Below, piece by piece: positions 1 through 6,209 of a stretch of 8,163 bases of DNA. The notes under the pieces are model-generated. The model did not search any database, was not told where the DNA came from, and saw only the letters and a list, made by a program, of their open reading frames with translations. The position numbers were made by a program, and so were the translations under genes. The stretch is taken from NCBI GenBank assembly GCA_026398285.1, contig JAPLTI010000152.1, positions 1-8,163 on the forward strand, in the 5' to 3' direction. Source of the stretch: Verrucomicrobiota bacterium. Its GTDB lineage: Bacteria; Verrucomicrobiota; Verrucomicrobiia; Chthoniobacterales; Terrimicrobiaceae. How positions within the stretch are numbered: position 1 is the stretch's first letter; every line of letters begins with the position of its first letter.

Positions 1-20
1 TGACCCCCAAGCGGGCTGCC

Positions 21-44
21 CCCGAGGCCCGCTCGGGCCTCGGG
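21..44. repeat. Perfect 10-bp GC-rich inverted repeat
   Basis: The arm CCCGAGGCCC (21-30) is followed by the loop GCTC (31-34) and the exact reverse complement GGGCCTCGGG (35-44). No T-run follows directly, so it is not a canonical intrinsic terminator. It lies before the recognisable part of the DUF4143 remnant and could be an extragenic hairpin or REP-like element. The structure is seen directly; its role is unknown. Confidence 0.6.
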
Positions 45-180
45 CCCATCCCGCCTCTTTGCTGCTGATCCCCGCTCTCAATTTGAAAGCACCCCTCGCC
101 CAGACCACGCAAAATCAGCCCTCATCCTCGCTGATTATCTTGAAAAAATCCCCCGTGATTATCGTGACGGGCAACAGTGC

Positions 181-534
181 TATCTCTTCGACACAGGCTT
201 CAAACAACTGGCGGTGAATTTTTCGCCCAACAAAGGCAAGTTGCTTGAGAACCTTGTCGCAATCGAACTGAGACGGCGGGGGAAGGAGTTTTTTTACTTT
301 CGAGGCCGGGGAGAGTGCGACTTCATCGTCATGAACGGCGAGCGCCCGGAATCAGCAATTCAAGTGTGTTGGGAAATCCACGAGAGGAACCGCCAAAGAG
401 AAACGGGAGGTTTGCGCGAGGCGCTGAAAGAATTGAATTTGAGCGAGGGGTTGATCCTGAGCCATGAGGGAGGGAACGAGGTGGATGGAATCCCGCAGGA
501 ACCCGTTTGGCGCTGGCTGTTGGGATTTGAGTGA
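181..534 (+). pseudogene. C-terminal remnant of a DUF4143-family ATPase (5'-truncated)
   Basis: The frame is open from the TGA at 1-3 to the stop at 532-534, but only the part from about 181 is recognisable. It reads YLFDTG, then KGKLLENLVAIELRRRG, then GECDFIV, AIQVCWEI and finally EGLILSHEGG. These match the order of motifs in the DUF4143 C-terminal domain of archaeal/bacterial-type AAA ATPases, a PD-(D/E)XK-like fold that follows an N-terminal P-loop ATPase domain. Intact members are roughly 400 residues. Here no Walker A or Walker B region exists, and an in-frame stop lies only about 60 codons before the YLFDTG motif. There is no ATG; a GTG at 214 is the first formal start, but it falls inside the conserved region. 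I therefore call it a decayed fragment. An upstream frameshift or assembly break could give the same picture. The ATPase family is clear; the function of these proteins is poorly known. Confidence 0.72.
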
Positions 535-686
535 AGAAGTGATTGCTGCCGGATTGCGAAGACTGGCACGGAGAAGAGAGAAAAATCATTTTTTTGGTAG
601 GGTCGGTTCGTCCCATCAGCGATGTGCTTGCTTACCACTTCGGTTCGCGTGACCCATTTTGACGCGCGCCGAGTGCGGCAGAGCGC

Positions 687-716
687 TTGCATGCAGTTCC
701 TTCATGGGGCTATAAG
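687..716 (+). promoter_or_regulatory. Candidate sigma70-type promoter of the GntR/LacI regulator
   Basis: TTGCAT (687-692) and TATAAG (711-716) are separated by 18 bp. The -10 matches the consensus at five of six positions, but the -35 matches only three. Transcription would start near 723, about 28 bases before the ATG at 751. This agrees with placing the start at 751 rather than at the far-upstream ATG at 622, which would lie before the promoter. Confidence 0.35.
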
Positions 717-750
717 ATTCCTCCAGCAGGCACCCCGCTTGCCACACGGA

Positions 751-1875
751 ATGGGAAAAATCAAATCCGCAGCGATCAGCAAACTCCTCGATTTCAAATT
801 GCCTGGGCAAAGGCCCGCTACCAAGGAAATCGGGGCCCATGTGCGCGCATTGATCAAAAACGGCACACTGCCTGCCGGAACGAATATCCCCTCGACCAAG
901 GCGTTGGCAGCGGCATGGAGCGTTTTTCCCAATACCGTCAAACTCGCCCTCGATCCGCTCGTGAAGGAGGGCTTGCTGGACCGGCGCCAAAATCGCGGCA
1001 CATGTGTCTTGGATGGCCACCGGAAAATCCGCCGGCTGGGAATCTACGAAAATTTCGGTTCCATACCGGCCTCCGACCGTGACTTCCTCGTCTCGATTCA
1101 GGTTGAGCTGGCACAGGTTCTTGAAAAGCAAAATGCGGAACTCAAAATCTGGATAGACAGCAAGAAGTCGCCAAAATCTTTACCTGAAAATCTGATCGAA
1201 GCATGCGGAAAACGGGAAATCGATGGCGTCGTGACCATCCATCCCAGCAAGGAAATCCTCAAGGCGATGAAGAGCCTTCCCGTGCCATTCGCCGCGCTCA
1301 CCTCCTACCGCGAATGCCCGCCCCGCTTGGAATTTCGCTATGCCGACCTGGTGGAGAGCGCCGTGCGCCGTCTGGCCGAACGCGGCGCCCGCCGCGTGGC
1401 AGTGATCTCCAATATCACACCCGAACCCGCCACCGAGATTTCCAACCGGCAGGATGTTTCCCATTTCTACGAAATCTTTGCCGAGACGGCCGCATCCTTG
1501 GGCCTGGAAACACGCCCGGAATGGGTCATCCACCCCGCTTCCAAGAAGCCGAATTTTGAGATCGAACGCTTCGGCTACGAGGCGATGAAAACACTCTGGA
1601 AACGGCAGGATCTCCCAGACGGCCTCTTTATCTACCCCCACACAGCAGTCCGCGGCAGCCTGACGGCCCTGCTTGAACTCGGCGTAAAAGTCCCCGAGGA
1701 ACTCCACCTCGTCGCCCACGGCAACATCGAAACCCCGATCCTAACCCCCTACCCCGTCGATTGGATCACCTCCAGCAGCCAGGAAATTGTGCAATCCATG
1801 GTCAAACAAATCCAAACCGTCCTCGACGGCACCCCGGCAAAACCCATCCGCCTGACACACCGCTCAGCTTGGTAA
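751..1875 (+). CDS. GntR-type winged-helix regulator with LacI-like sugar-binding domain
   Basis: This 374-residue protein is a likely sugar-responsive transcription regulator. Residues about 22-87 form a GntR winged helix: the segment with SVFPNTVKLALDPLVKEGLL resembles the usual recognition-helix region, and RRQNRGTCV forms the wing. Residues about 95-370 resemble the LacI/periplasmic-binding effector domain: RRLGIYENF opens it, ARRVAVIS begins the second lobe, and GVKVPEELHLVAHGN corresponds to the LacI-family G-x-x-VP-x-D segment near its end. The architecture is that of AraR-like GntR/LacI hybrids. ATG 751 is preferred because the winged helix begins about 20 residues after it, while the 43-residue extension back to 622 shows no domain and crosses the best promoter. 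The site before ATG 751 has only a weak CGGA. The next gene codes for a sugar mutarotase, so carbohydrate control is likely; the inducer is unknown. Confidence 0.85.
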   Translation: MGKIKSAAISKLLDFKLPGQRPATKEIGAHVRALIKNGTLPAGTNIPSTKALAAAWSVFPNTVKLALDPLVKEGLLDRRQNRGTCVLDGHRKIRRLGIYENFGSIPASDRDFLVSIQVELAQVLEKQNAELKIWIDSKKSPKSLPENLIEACGKREIDGVVTIHPSKEILKAMKSLPVPFAALTSYRECPPRLEFRYADLVESAVRRLAERGARRVAVISNITPEPATEISNRQDVSHFYEIFAETAASLGLETRPEWVIHPASKKPNFEIERFGYEAMKTLWKRQDLPDGLFIYPHTAVRGSLTALLELGVKVPEELHLVAHGNIETPILTPYPVDWITSSSQEIVQSMVKQIQTVLDGTPAKPIRLTHRSAW

Positions 1876-1905
1876 GACAAGGCGCTGCTCCAGTAGCAAC
1901 TGAGC
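1862..1905 (+). terminator. Nested inverted repeats at the regulator's 3' end (possible terminator)
   Basis: GCTCAG (1862-1867, in the last codons) is complementary to CTGAGC (1900-1905). Between them GCTGC (1884-1888) can pair with GTAGC (1893-1897), with one G-T pair, around a TCCA loop. The stop codon TAA (1873-1875) lies within the outer loop. No U-tract follows, so intrinsic termination is uncertain; it could instead be a 3' stability structure. Confidence 0.25.
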
Positions 1906-1939
1906 CGAAGCACGGGGCGGCGTTTCGTAACCCCGGTTA

Positions 1940-2039
1940 GGGACTGCCAGGCCCTTGGCGTCCCAATCTTCAGCCGCCCTCCGGCTCGTAGACCTACGGG
2001 TCGGAGAGAAGCGCCGTGAGGATGCCGATAAGGTGGCGG
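1940..2039. repeat. Intergenic hairpin repeat, copy A
   Basis: GGGAC (1940-1944) and GCCA (1946-1949) pair with TGGC (1956-1959) and GTCCC (1960-1964), with T1945 bulged. The conserved tail AATCTTCAGCCGC follows at once (1965-1977). After a 34-base insert, which holds a small CGTAG/CTACG inverted repeat at 1987-1998, comes a second conserved block at 2012-2039 that matches copy B at 24 of 28 positions. No gene is supported between 1876 and 2374; this repeat pair is the main content of that 499-base stretch. Confidence 0.7.
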
Positions 2040-2052
2040 AGCGAGTGTCTTT

Positions 2053-2071
2053 CACGGTCGAGACGACCGTG
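2053..2071. repeat. 7-bp perfect inverted repeat between the two repeat copies
   Basis: CACGGTC (2053-2059) and GACCGTG (2065-2071) flank the loop GAGAC. It lies between the two intergenic repeat copies and is followed by the C/T-rich CTCCCCTCTTTT. On this side there is no adjacent gene end, so a terminator role is doubtful; it is probably part of the same dispersed repeat family. Confidence 0.5.
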
Positions 2072-2113
2072 CTCCCCTCTTTTGCGCGGCATCGCGGGTC
2101 GTAAAATTCGGGA

Positions 2114-2181
2114 GGGGCATCGTCCTCGCATGCCCCAATCTTCAGCCGCGTCGCGGCGTGAGGACGTCGATGAGGTGGCGG
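2114..2181. repeat. Intergenic hairpin repeat, copy B
   Basis: GGGGCAT (2114-2120) pairs with ATGCCCC (2130-2136) around a 9-base loop. The same tail as in copy A, AATCTTCAGCCGC (2137-2149), follows directly, then after only 4 bases the 28-base second block (2154-2181). The shared 16-base string including CCC starts at 1962 in copy A and 2134 in copy B, a period of 172. The stem sequence differs from that of copy A although the architecture is kept. The rest of the stretch, about 2182-2374, is GC-rich with no supported gene. Confidence 0.7.
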
Positions 2182-2374
2182 CGTGCGGCTTGATGGGAGC
2201 GAAGCGGCGTGATGGCGGAGCTGTCCTGTCTTGGGTCATGCCATCCGTAGCCCGGGCGGAGCGGAGGAAGCACATCGCAGATGGCCCGAAGGGCGCAGCG
2301 AGCAGGGGCGCGAGCAAGGCAAAGGTTGACCAAGGGTTTGCGTGCGGCGTCGCCTGAGGAATCAACCTCCCACC

Positions 2375-2698
2375 ATGAAACGCTACGGCTCCATGATCCG
2401 GCTCCGCCCGGAAAAATACGAGGAATACAAACGGCTGCACGCCGCCGCTTGGCCCGAGATCCTCGCAAAGATCACCGAGTGCGGGATTCGCAACTACTCG
2501 ATCTACCACAAGGACGGCTTTCTGTTTTCCTACTTCGAGTATGTCGGAAACGACTTCGATGCCGACATGGCACTCATAGCGGCCGACCCGCGCACGCAAG
2601 AATGGTGGGCCGTCTGCAAGCCCTGCCAGGAACCGCTCGAATCACGCCAACCGGGCGAGTGGTGGGCGGATATGGAAGAACTCTTCCATCACGACTAA
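2375..2698 (+). CDS. rhaM: L-rhamnose mutarotase family protein
   Basis: This 107-residue protein is expected to interconvert the alpha and beta anomers of L-rhamnose (or a similar sugar such as L-fucose) in the cytoplasm, feeding isomerase-type catabolism. Length and motifs fit the RhaM/YiiL (DUF718) family, whose Escherichia coli member is about 104 residues. EEYKRLHAAAWPEI places Tyr18 and His22 at the same positions as the catalytic pair of the E. coli enzyme, and EWW (Trp77, Trp78) matches the conserved WW of the sugar pocket. The C-terminal GEWWADMEELFH is typical of the longer members. ATG 2375 is chosen because MKRYGSMIRL aligns with the family start; TGAGGA at 2355-2360 is a possible but distant (14-base) ribosome site, and a GTG at 2342 would add 11 residues without homology. 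No rhamnose isomerase, kinase or aldolase gene is in view, so the real substrate is not fixed by context. Confidence 0.9.
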   Translation: MKRYGSMIRLRPEKYEEYKRLHAAAWPEILAKITECGIRNYSIYHKDGFLFSYFEYVGNDFDADMALIAADPRTQEWWAVCKPCQEPLESRQPGEWWADMEELFHHD

Positions 2699-2713
2699 TA
2701 CCCAAGCCTCATA

Positions 2714-2953
2714 GTGCAGGGATCCCCAATTTTAAATTGGGCTCCATTGGCCAAAAAGGCTTTCCAGAGAAAGCCTGCGTCGCGCGTTCTGGAATTGATA
2801 ATTCACGAGCAAGCTATTCTGGCGCAAATCCGGGCATTCGAAGACGAGATCTACCGCATCAACCAACCTGCGGCATACGCCTACTCGCTCGAGATGAGCA
2901 TGAATAAAGCGATAGAGGCCCTTAAATCAGGAATGAGCCCTCTCGCTACTTAA
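2714..2953 (+). CDS. Hypothetical small protein (weakly supported)
   Basis: The frame can start at GTG 2714 (79 residues), TTG 2747 or TTG 2798; no start has a convincing Shine-Dalgarno. I do not recognise the product. From about 2790 the codons look bacterial-coding, with G/C mostly at third positions, and the predicted protein is helical and amphipathic: ILAQIRAFEDEIYRI, then NQPAAYAYSLEMSMNKAIEALKSGM. The N-terminal part runs through two hairpins (2725-2741 and 2757-2776), which argues against a start at 2714. It is in the same frame as the mutarotase gene and begins 15 bases after that stop codon. It could be a real small gene with a non-ATG start, a decayed gene end, or chance. Confidence 0.3.
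   Translation: MQGSPILNWAPLAKKAFQRKPASRVLELIIHEQAILAQIRAFEDEIYRINQPAAYAYSLEMSMNKAIEALKSGMSPLAT
2725..2741. repeat. 17-bp palindrome CCCAATTTTAAATTGGG
   Basis: Arms CCCAATTT (2725-2732) and AAATTGGG (2734-2741) are exact reverse complements around T2733. It lies 26 bases after the mutarotase stop. An AT-rich symmetric core with G/C ends resembles an operator more than a terminator, and there is no U-tract after it. No regulator can be assigned to it. Confidence 0.45.
2757..2776 (+). terminator. 8-bp hairpin downstream of the mutarotase gene
   Basis: AGGCTTTC (2757-2764) and GAAAGCCT (2769-2776) pair perfectly around the loop CAGA. An A-run (2753-2757) precedes it, but the bases after it are GCGTCGCG rather than T-rich, so it is a poor intrinsic terminator on the plus strand. 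Read on the minus strand, the hairpin is followed by TTTT, which fits a terminator better, although no minus-strand gene ends here. Confidence 0.3.
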
Positions 2954-2982
2954 CTATTTAAGAAAAAAAACCCTCGACGAGG
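2949..2982 (+). promoter_or_regulatory. Two palindromes in the leader of the heparinase-like gene
   Basis: CTTAA (2949-2953) and TTAAG (2958-2962) flank CTAT. After an eight-A run, CCTCG (2972-2976) and CGAGG (2978-2982) flank A2977, giving the 11-bp palindrome CCTCGACGAGG. Both lie 30-63 bases before ATG 3012, where a promoter or operator would be expected. No convincing -35/-10 pair was found. The symmetry is seen directly; the role is inferred. Confidence 0.3.
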
Positions 2983-3011
2983 CCAAGTGTCATCGCAAGG
3001 TTCGTGTATTT

Positions 3012-5282
3012 ATGAACCAACTCCTTCCACTCACTGAATCCGAGGCGCTCTTCGCGCCGTTCCAAGATCCCTGGCTATCGCGTCAGATGGATTTCGCGCT
3101 GGTGCCCGCTGGTGGCGTTGGTTTCCGCAACGAAATCAACTGGGACAGCGTGTATGTGAAATGGGATGCCTGCCCGCTCGGTGAGGTTGCGGGCGGATTG
3201 GAAATGCCGCTTGCGCTCCCATGCGGAGAATACGACGAACTGGTCTTCTGTCTCACTTTTCCGGTCGGCGTGTCGGTGCGATTCATGTGCAAGGGGGCCG
3301 ACGGCGAGTGGAAAACTCTCGGCGATGCCGTGGAGGGAAGCATTTCGCGGCAGGAAATCGTGCGCAGCGTTCCCAAGGACGGTGCGGTGGCATTGCGGGT
3401 CGAGTTCATAGCCCGCGAAGCATGCTCGCAGGATGTGAAGCTCATTTGGTTCGCCCTTCGCAACAACCGTCTCGCTGCTGATGTCCAACGCAACAAAGTG
3501 CGCTGGAGTGCCGAATGGTCGGGACTGATCAAGCCCGAGGCCGAATGGGGCGCGCTCGAGTTCCGGCGCGGGCTTTTGATGAAACGCGATCACATCAACG
3601 CTCTCCGCGCGAAGAAGAACCTGCCGTTCTGGCGCGAGCACTTCGCCCGTCTGGAAGCAGCCGCCCGCAAGGCGATGGCGCGCAACCCGGAGGAGGAACT
3701 CTTCCTCAGCGATTACGCGCCATTTTCTGATGAACGCTATGTGCGGGAAGCGGAGCGGGGGCGCACCGGCTTTTATTATGACGCCCTGCGTCTCGCTGTT
3801 GTTGGCCTTGTGAATGAAGACCGTGCGATGATCCGTCACGCCCTGCGCTACCTCATGAGCATGCTGCATCTGAAGTCATGGTCCTGCTCGGCCGAGATGC
3901 GGGTGACCGGTTCTACTTTCGACCAGCGTTGTTTCATCGAGGAAATGATGACCACCTCGGTCTCGCTCCTCATGGACTGGCTCGATGGCGCGCTGACCGA
4001 TCGTGCCCGGACACTCGGCACCACGATGCTGTGGGATCGCGGACTAGCCGTGATCGAGCGCGACATGGCGAAGTTCGAATATGTCCACCACATAAACCAA
4101 GGCCCATGGTTCTGCCGCGCGCGGATTTTTGGCGGTCTGCTGCTGGAAAAGGAATGGCCATACTTCGATGCAGGGTATGTCGAGCGTGCCGTGGCCCATC
4201 TGCGCGAAGGGATGGACCGCTACCTGCAGCCCGATGGCGGCATGGATGAGGGGCCGATGTATCTCGTCTGGACCTTGGAAACAATCATTCCGCCCTTGAT
4301 GGCTTACGCCGATGCGCGAGGGATCGATGTCAGGGATTTGTTGCCAAGCGCTTTTGCGAAAGTGCCGGATTATCTCTCGGCTCTTGCACAGACAAACCCC
4401 GGCCTTCATGTGCCCGACAGCGATTGCGCCAGCGAACATCCGAACTTCGACACCTACCCGATCCTGGCCGCGCTTTTCCCCGACTCCATCTACGAAAAGA
4501 TGGCCGCCGCATCATTGCTATCGGATCGTCACTACACCTACTCGCAGCATTATGTCGGCACCGGCATCTTTTCCTTCCTGCTCGGCCCCGATCAACTTGC
4601 GGAACCGGAATCCGTCGCAGCGACCTTTTCACTCCTGCCGAAGACCGGACTGACCTCGAGCTATCGCAGCGCGGGGAATCGTTCACTACGCATGGTCTTC
4701 GTAGGATCCAAGGCGCGGCCCAGCCACGCCCACTTTGACAAGGGTGGCTTTCATGCCGAAGTCGATGGCGAGGCGGCCTTCGTCGATCGCGGCGTGCTCC
4801 GCTACGACGACCCGCGCGTGCCACTGCTCAAGCGCACCGAAAACCACAACACGCTGGCACCGAGCTTCGACGGCATCACCACGGTCGGGCAGATGCTTTC
4901 CGATGTTCCGCTCATCCCGGAAGCGCAGGGCGATGAAACCAGTTTCCGCGCCAGCCTCGACCTCGCGCCGGTGTGGAAGGGCTCGATGACGCGTTGCCGC
5001 CGGAGTATTTCATCCACGGACCTCGAAGGCTGGATCGTCGAGGATGAAGGCAAACTCGAACGCGAAGGCCGCGTGGTGTTCTTTCTGCAGAGCCGCCATT
5101 CCTTCATCGGCAGCGGCCAAGAGTGGACTTCGGGCAAGGTGCGCATCAAGGCTCCATGGGCCGAACGCGCCGACACGGCTGAGCATCTCGTCGATTCGGA
5201 ATTCCGCCCGATCTATCGCCTGCGACTTTGGAGCGGCGTGTTGCAGTCCTTCGCGCTGAAAACCGAATTCACGCGAGGTTGA
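3012..5282 (+). CDS. Heparinase II/III-like polysaccharide lyase/hydrolase family protein
   Basis: The 756-residue protein probably cleaves an acidic oligo- or polysaccharide containing uronic acid. Residues about 1-155 form a beta-rich N-terminal region (EINWDSVYVKWDACPLG), about 185-530 an all-helical (alpha/alpha) toroid-like region, and about 540-756 the heparinase II/III-type beta-sandwich. Key segments are HINQGPWF (Asn362), DGGMDEGPMY (Tyr417), SHAHFDKGGF (His572, His574), VDRGVLRYDDP and ENHNTL. They match the Asn/Tyr/His pattern of PL12/15/17/21-type enzymes; the exact roles here are inferred. There is no signal peptide or membrane segment, so it likely acts in the cytoplasm on imported oligosaccharides. 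ATG 3012 follows CAAGG (2996-3000) with an 11-base gap. The gene ends 2 bp from the convergent regulator gene. The precise family and substrate cannot be read from the sequence. Confidence 0.82.
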   Translation: MNQLLPLTESEALFAPFQDPWLSRQMDFALVPAGGVGFRNEINWDSVYVKWDACPLGEVAGGLEMPLALPCGEYDELVFCLTFPVGVSVRFMCKGADGEWKTLGDAVEGSISRQEIVRSVPKDGAVALRVEFIAREACSQDVKLIWFALRNNRLAADVQRNKVRWSAEWSGLIKPEAEWGALEFRRGLLMKRDHINALRAKKNLPFWREHFARLEAAARKAMARNPEEELFLSDYAPFSDERYVREAERGRTGFYYDALRLAVVGLVNEDRAMIRHALRYLMSMLHLKSWSCSAEMRVTGSTFDQRCFIEEMMTTSVSLLMDWLDGALTDRARTLGTTMLWDRGLAVIERDMAKFEYVHHINQGPWFCRARIFGGLLLEKEWPYFDAGYVERAVAHLREGMDRYLQPDGGMDEGPMYLVWTLETIIPPLMAYADARGIDVRDLLPSAFAKVPDYLSALAQTNPGLHVPDSDCASEHPNFDTYPILAALFPDSIYEKMAAASLLSDRHYTYSQHYVGTGIFSFLLGPDQLAEPESVAATFSLLPKTGLTSSYRSAGNRSLRMVFVGSKARPSHAHFDKGGFHAEVDGEAAFVDRGVLRYDDPRVPLLKRTENHNTLAPSFDGITTVGQMLSDVPLIPEAQGDETSFRASLDLAPVWKGSMTRCRRSISSTDLEGWIVEDEGKLEREGRVVFFLQSRHSFIGSGQEWTSGKVRIKAPWAERADTAEHLVDSEFRPIYRLRLWSGVLQSFALKTEFTRG

Positions 5283-5301
5283 GATCAGCCTTTCACTGAT
5301 C
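5283..5301. terminator. Small hairpin between two convergent genes
   Basis: GATCAG (5283-5288) and CTGATC (5296-5301) can pair around CCTTTCA. It covers the junction of the convergent heparinase-like and AraC-family genes and overlaps the latter's stop codon (5285-5287). At this position it could serve both transcripts. The 6-bp stem has no T-run on either side, so termination is unproven. Confidence 0.3.
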
Positions 5302-6169
5302 GCCGGTAGGCCAGCGGCGAGCAGCCGAGGATTTTCTGGAAAATACGGGAAAAATAATACGGATCGTCGTAGCCGAGTTTGGCCGCCACTTCTTTGATAC
5401 TGAGTGCCGTAGCGTCGAGATAGTGGCATGCGGCCTGCATCCGGAGGCGGATGTGATGCTCGACAGGAGAAGATCCGGTCTGGTCACGAAAGAGCGCTGA
5501 GTAACGGGTCGGCGACAGTCCGGCGTGCCGCGAAAGTTCCTGAAGAGTGAGTGATCGCGCGACATTGGCGCGCATGAATTCAATGCTCTTCGTCAGATCG
5601 TGCACGATAGCGCGCGAAGCACCTCCCAGGCTTCTGCCAGTCTGAAAAAACAGAAGCCCCAGCACATATCTCAGAATGTGGGACACCAGCAGCAGCGTGC
5701 GCTCGGTGTGGCCGGTGGATGCCAATCTATAGGATTCCCGAAACATGCGTGCGATTTCTTTGGCATCAGCGCTCGTGATCGAGAGCACATATTCGCGGGC
5801 TGGCAGCAGGCTCGCGTAGGAGGCCGCAGCCGTTCCCGCGAAGTGCGCCCAATGGATCGACCAAGGATCATGATCATCGGCTCCGTAGGCATGCGGTTTG
5901 TTCGCTGGGATGAAAAGCAATTCACCGGCCCCGACGGCGAATCGGCGTCCATCAATATCGGCCCAGCCTTTTCCTCTGGTGCAAAAGATCAAAATGGATT
6001 CATCAAGCCCGTGAGGCCTGCTGATCCCGTGCGAATGCGCTTTGGGATACCATCCGAGACATTTGATATGCAGACCGACACCGAGCGGATGTCGGCCGAC
6101 ATGGCTGAGCAAATTGGCAGGTAGAAAATGAATGATCTGGCCTGGGAACCCCTTTGTCTTGGCTTTCAT
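5285..6169 (-). CDS. AraC-family transcriptional regulator
   Basis: The 294-residue protein has the two-part AraC/XylS layout. Residues about 30-110 are a cupin-like sugar-binding domain, with RGKGWADIDGRRFAVGAGEL followed by LFIPANKPHAYG, the typical metal-free AraC-type jelly roll. Residues about 190-292 carry two helix-turn-helix motifs: LTLQELSRHAGLSPTRYSALFR (207-228) and the second starting LSIKEVAAKLGYDDPYYFSR (256-275), which ends in the family signature FQKILGCSPLAYRR. ATG 6169 is the only usable start, since an in-frame stop lies upstream at 6212-6214; there is no strong Shine-Dalgarno. The gene is divergent from the oxygenase gene, and the 77-bp gap holds a 21-bp-spaced direct repeat that is its best candidate binding site, overlapping its own leader. 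It probably activates the oxygenase gene and controls itself in response to an unknown sugar. Confidence 0.92.
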   Translation of the reverse strand: MKAKTKGFPGQIIHFLPANLLSHVGRHPLGVGLHIKCLGWYPKAHSHGISRPHGLDESILIFCTRGKGWADIDGRRFAVGAGELLFIPANKPHAYGADDHDPWSIHWAHFAGTAAASYASLLPAREYVLSITSADAKEIARMFRESYRLASTGHTERTLLLVSHILRYVLGLLFFQTGRSLGGASRAIVHDLTKSIEFMRANVARSLTLQELSRHAGLSPTRYSALFRDQTGSSPVEHHIRLRMQAACHYLDATALSIKEVAAKLGYDDPYYFSRIFQKILGCSPLAYRRSVKG

Positions 6170-6176
6170 GGACGGT

Positions 6177-6209
6177 AAGATAGTCCATCTTTTTGGAAAG
6201 TTCGTCCAT
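6177..6209. promoter_or_regulatory. Candidate AraC-type operator: 12-bp direct repeat at 21-bp spacing, next to a -35 box
   Basis: AAGATAGTCCAT (6177-6188) and AAGTTCGTCCAT (6198-6209) agree at 10 of 12 positions and start exactly 21 bp apart, two helical turns. Direct half-sites with about 21-bp spacing are characteristic of AraC-family activators (established for araI1/araI2). The downstream copy overlaps by one base the -35-like TTGTCA (6209-6214; five of six to consensus) for the oxygenase gene at 6247, a class II activator layout. No good -10 follows, which suits an activator-dependent promoter. The upstream copy lies 8 bases from the AraC-family start codon, so autoregulation is likely. 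An inverted ATGGAC also occurs at 6168-6173. Confidence 0.6.

Noticed and set aside
622..750. Upstream ATG at 622 as the start of the GntR/LacI-hybrid regulator
   Set aside because: The 43 extra residues show no domain, the best promoter lies at 687-716, and winged-helix proteins of this type begin close to the DNA-binding domain.
1962..2181. Possible CRISPR-like or tandem array
   Set aside because: Only two copies, with unequal internal length, divergent stems and no uniform spacers; no cas genes nearby.
1994..2599. 201-codon open frame on the minus strand across the repeat region and into the mutarotase gene
   Set aside because: It lies over the GC-rich repeats and opposite a well-supported gene; its product resembles no family, and it repeats SRRAAEDW-like strings only because the underlying DNA is repeated.
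2281..2907. 208-codon plus-strand open frame overlapping the mutarotase gene
   Set aside because: The mutarotase frame has the catalytic Tyr/His and WW motifs; the overlapping frame is arginine- and proline-rich with no recognisable domain.
2997..3010. GTTCGTGTATT before the heparinase-like gene, similar to GTTCGTCCATT of the AraC-type half-site
   Set aside because: Nine of eleven bases match, but it overlaps the ribosome-binding region directly before the start codon and has no partner at 21 bp.
6168..6173. ATGGAC as a third, inverted operator half-site
   Set aside because: It overlaps the AraC-family start codon and only the 6-bp core matches; kept as a note with the operator rather than as a site.
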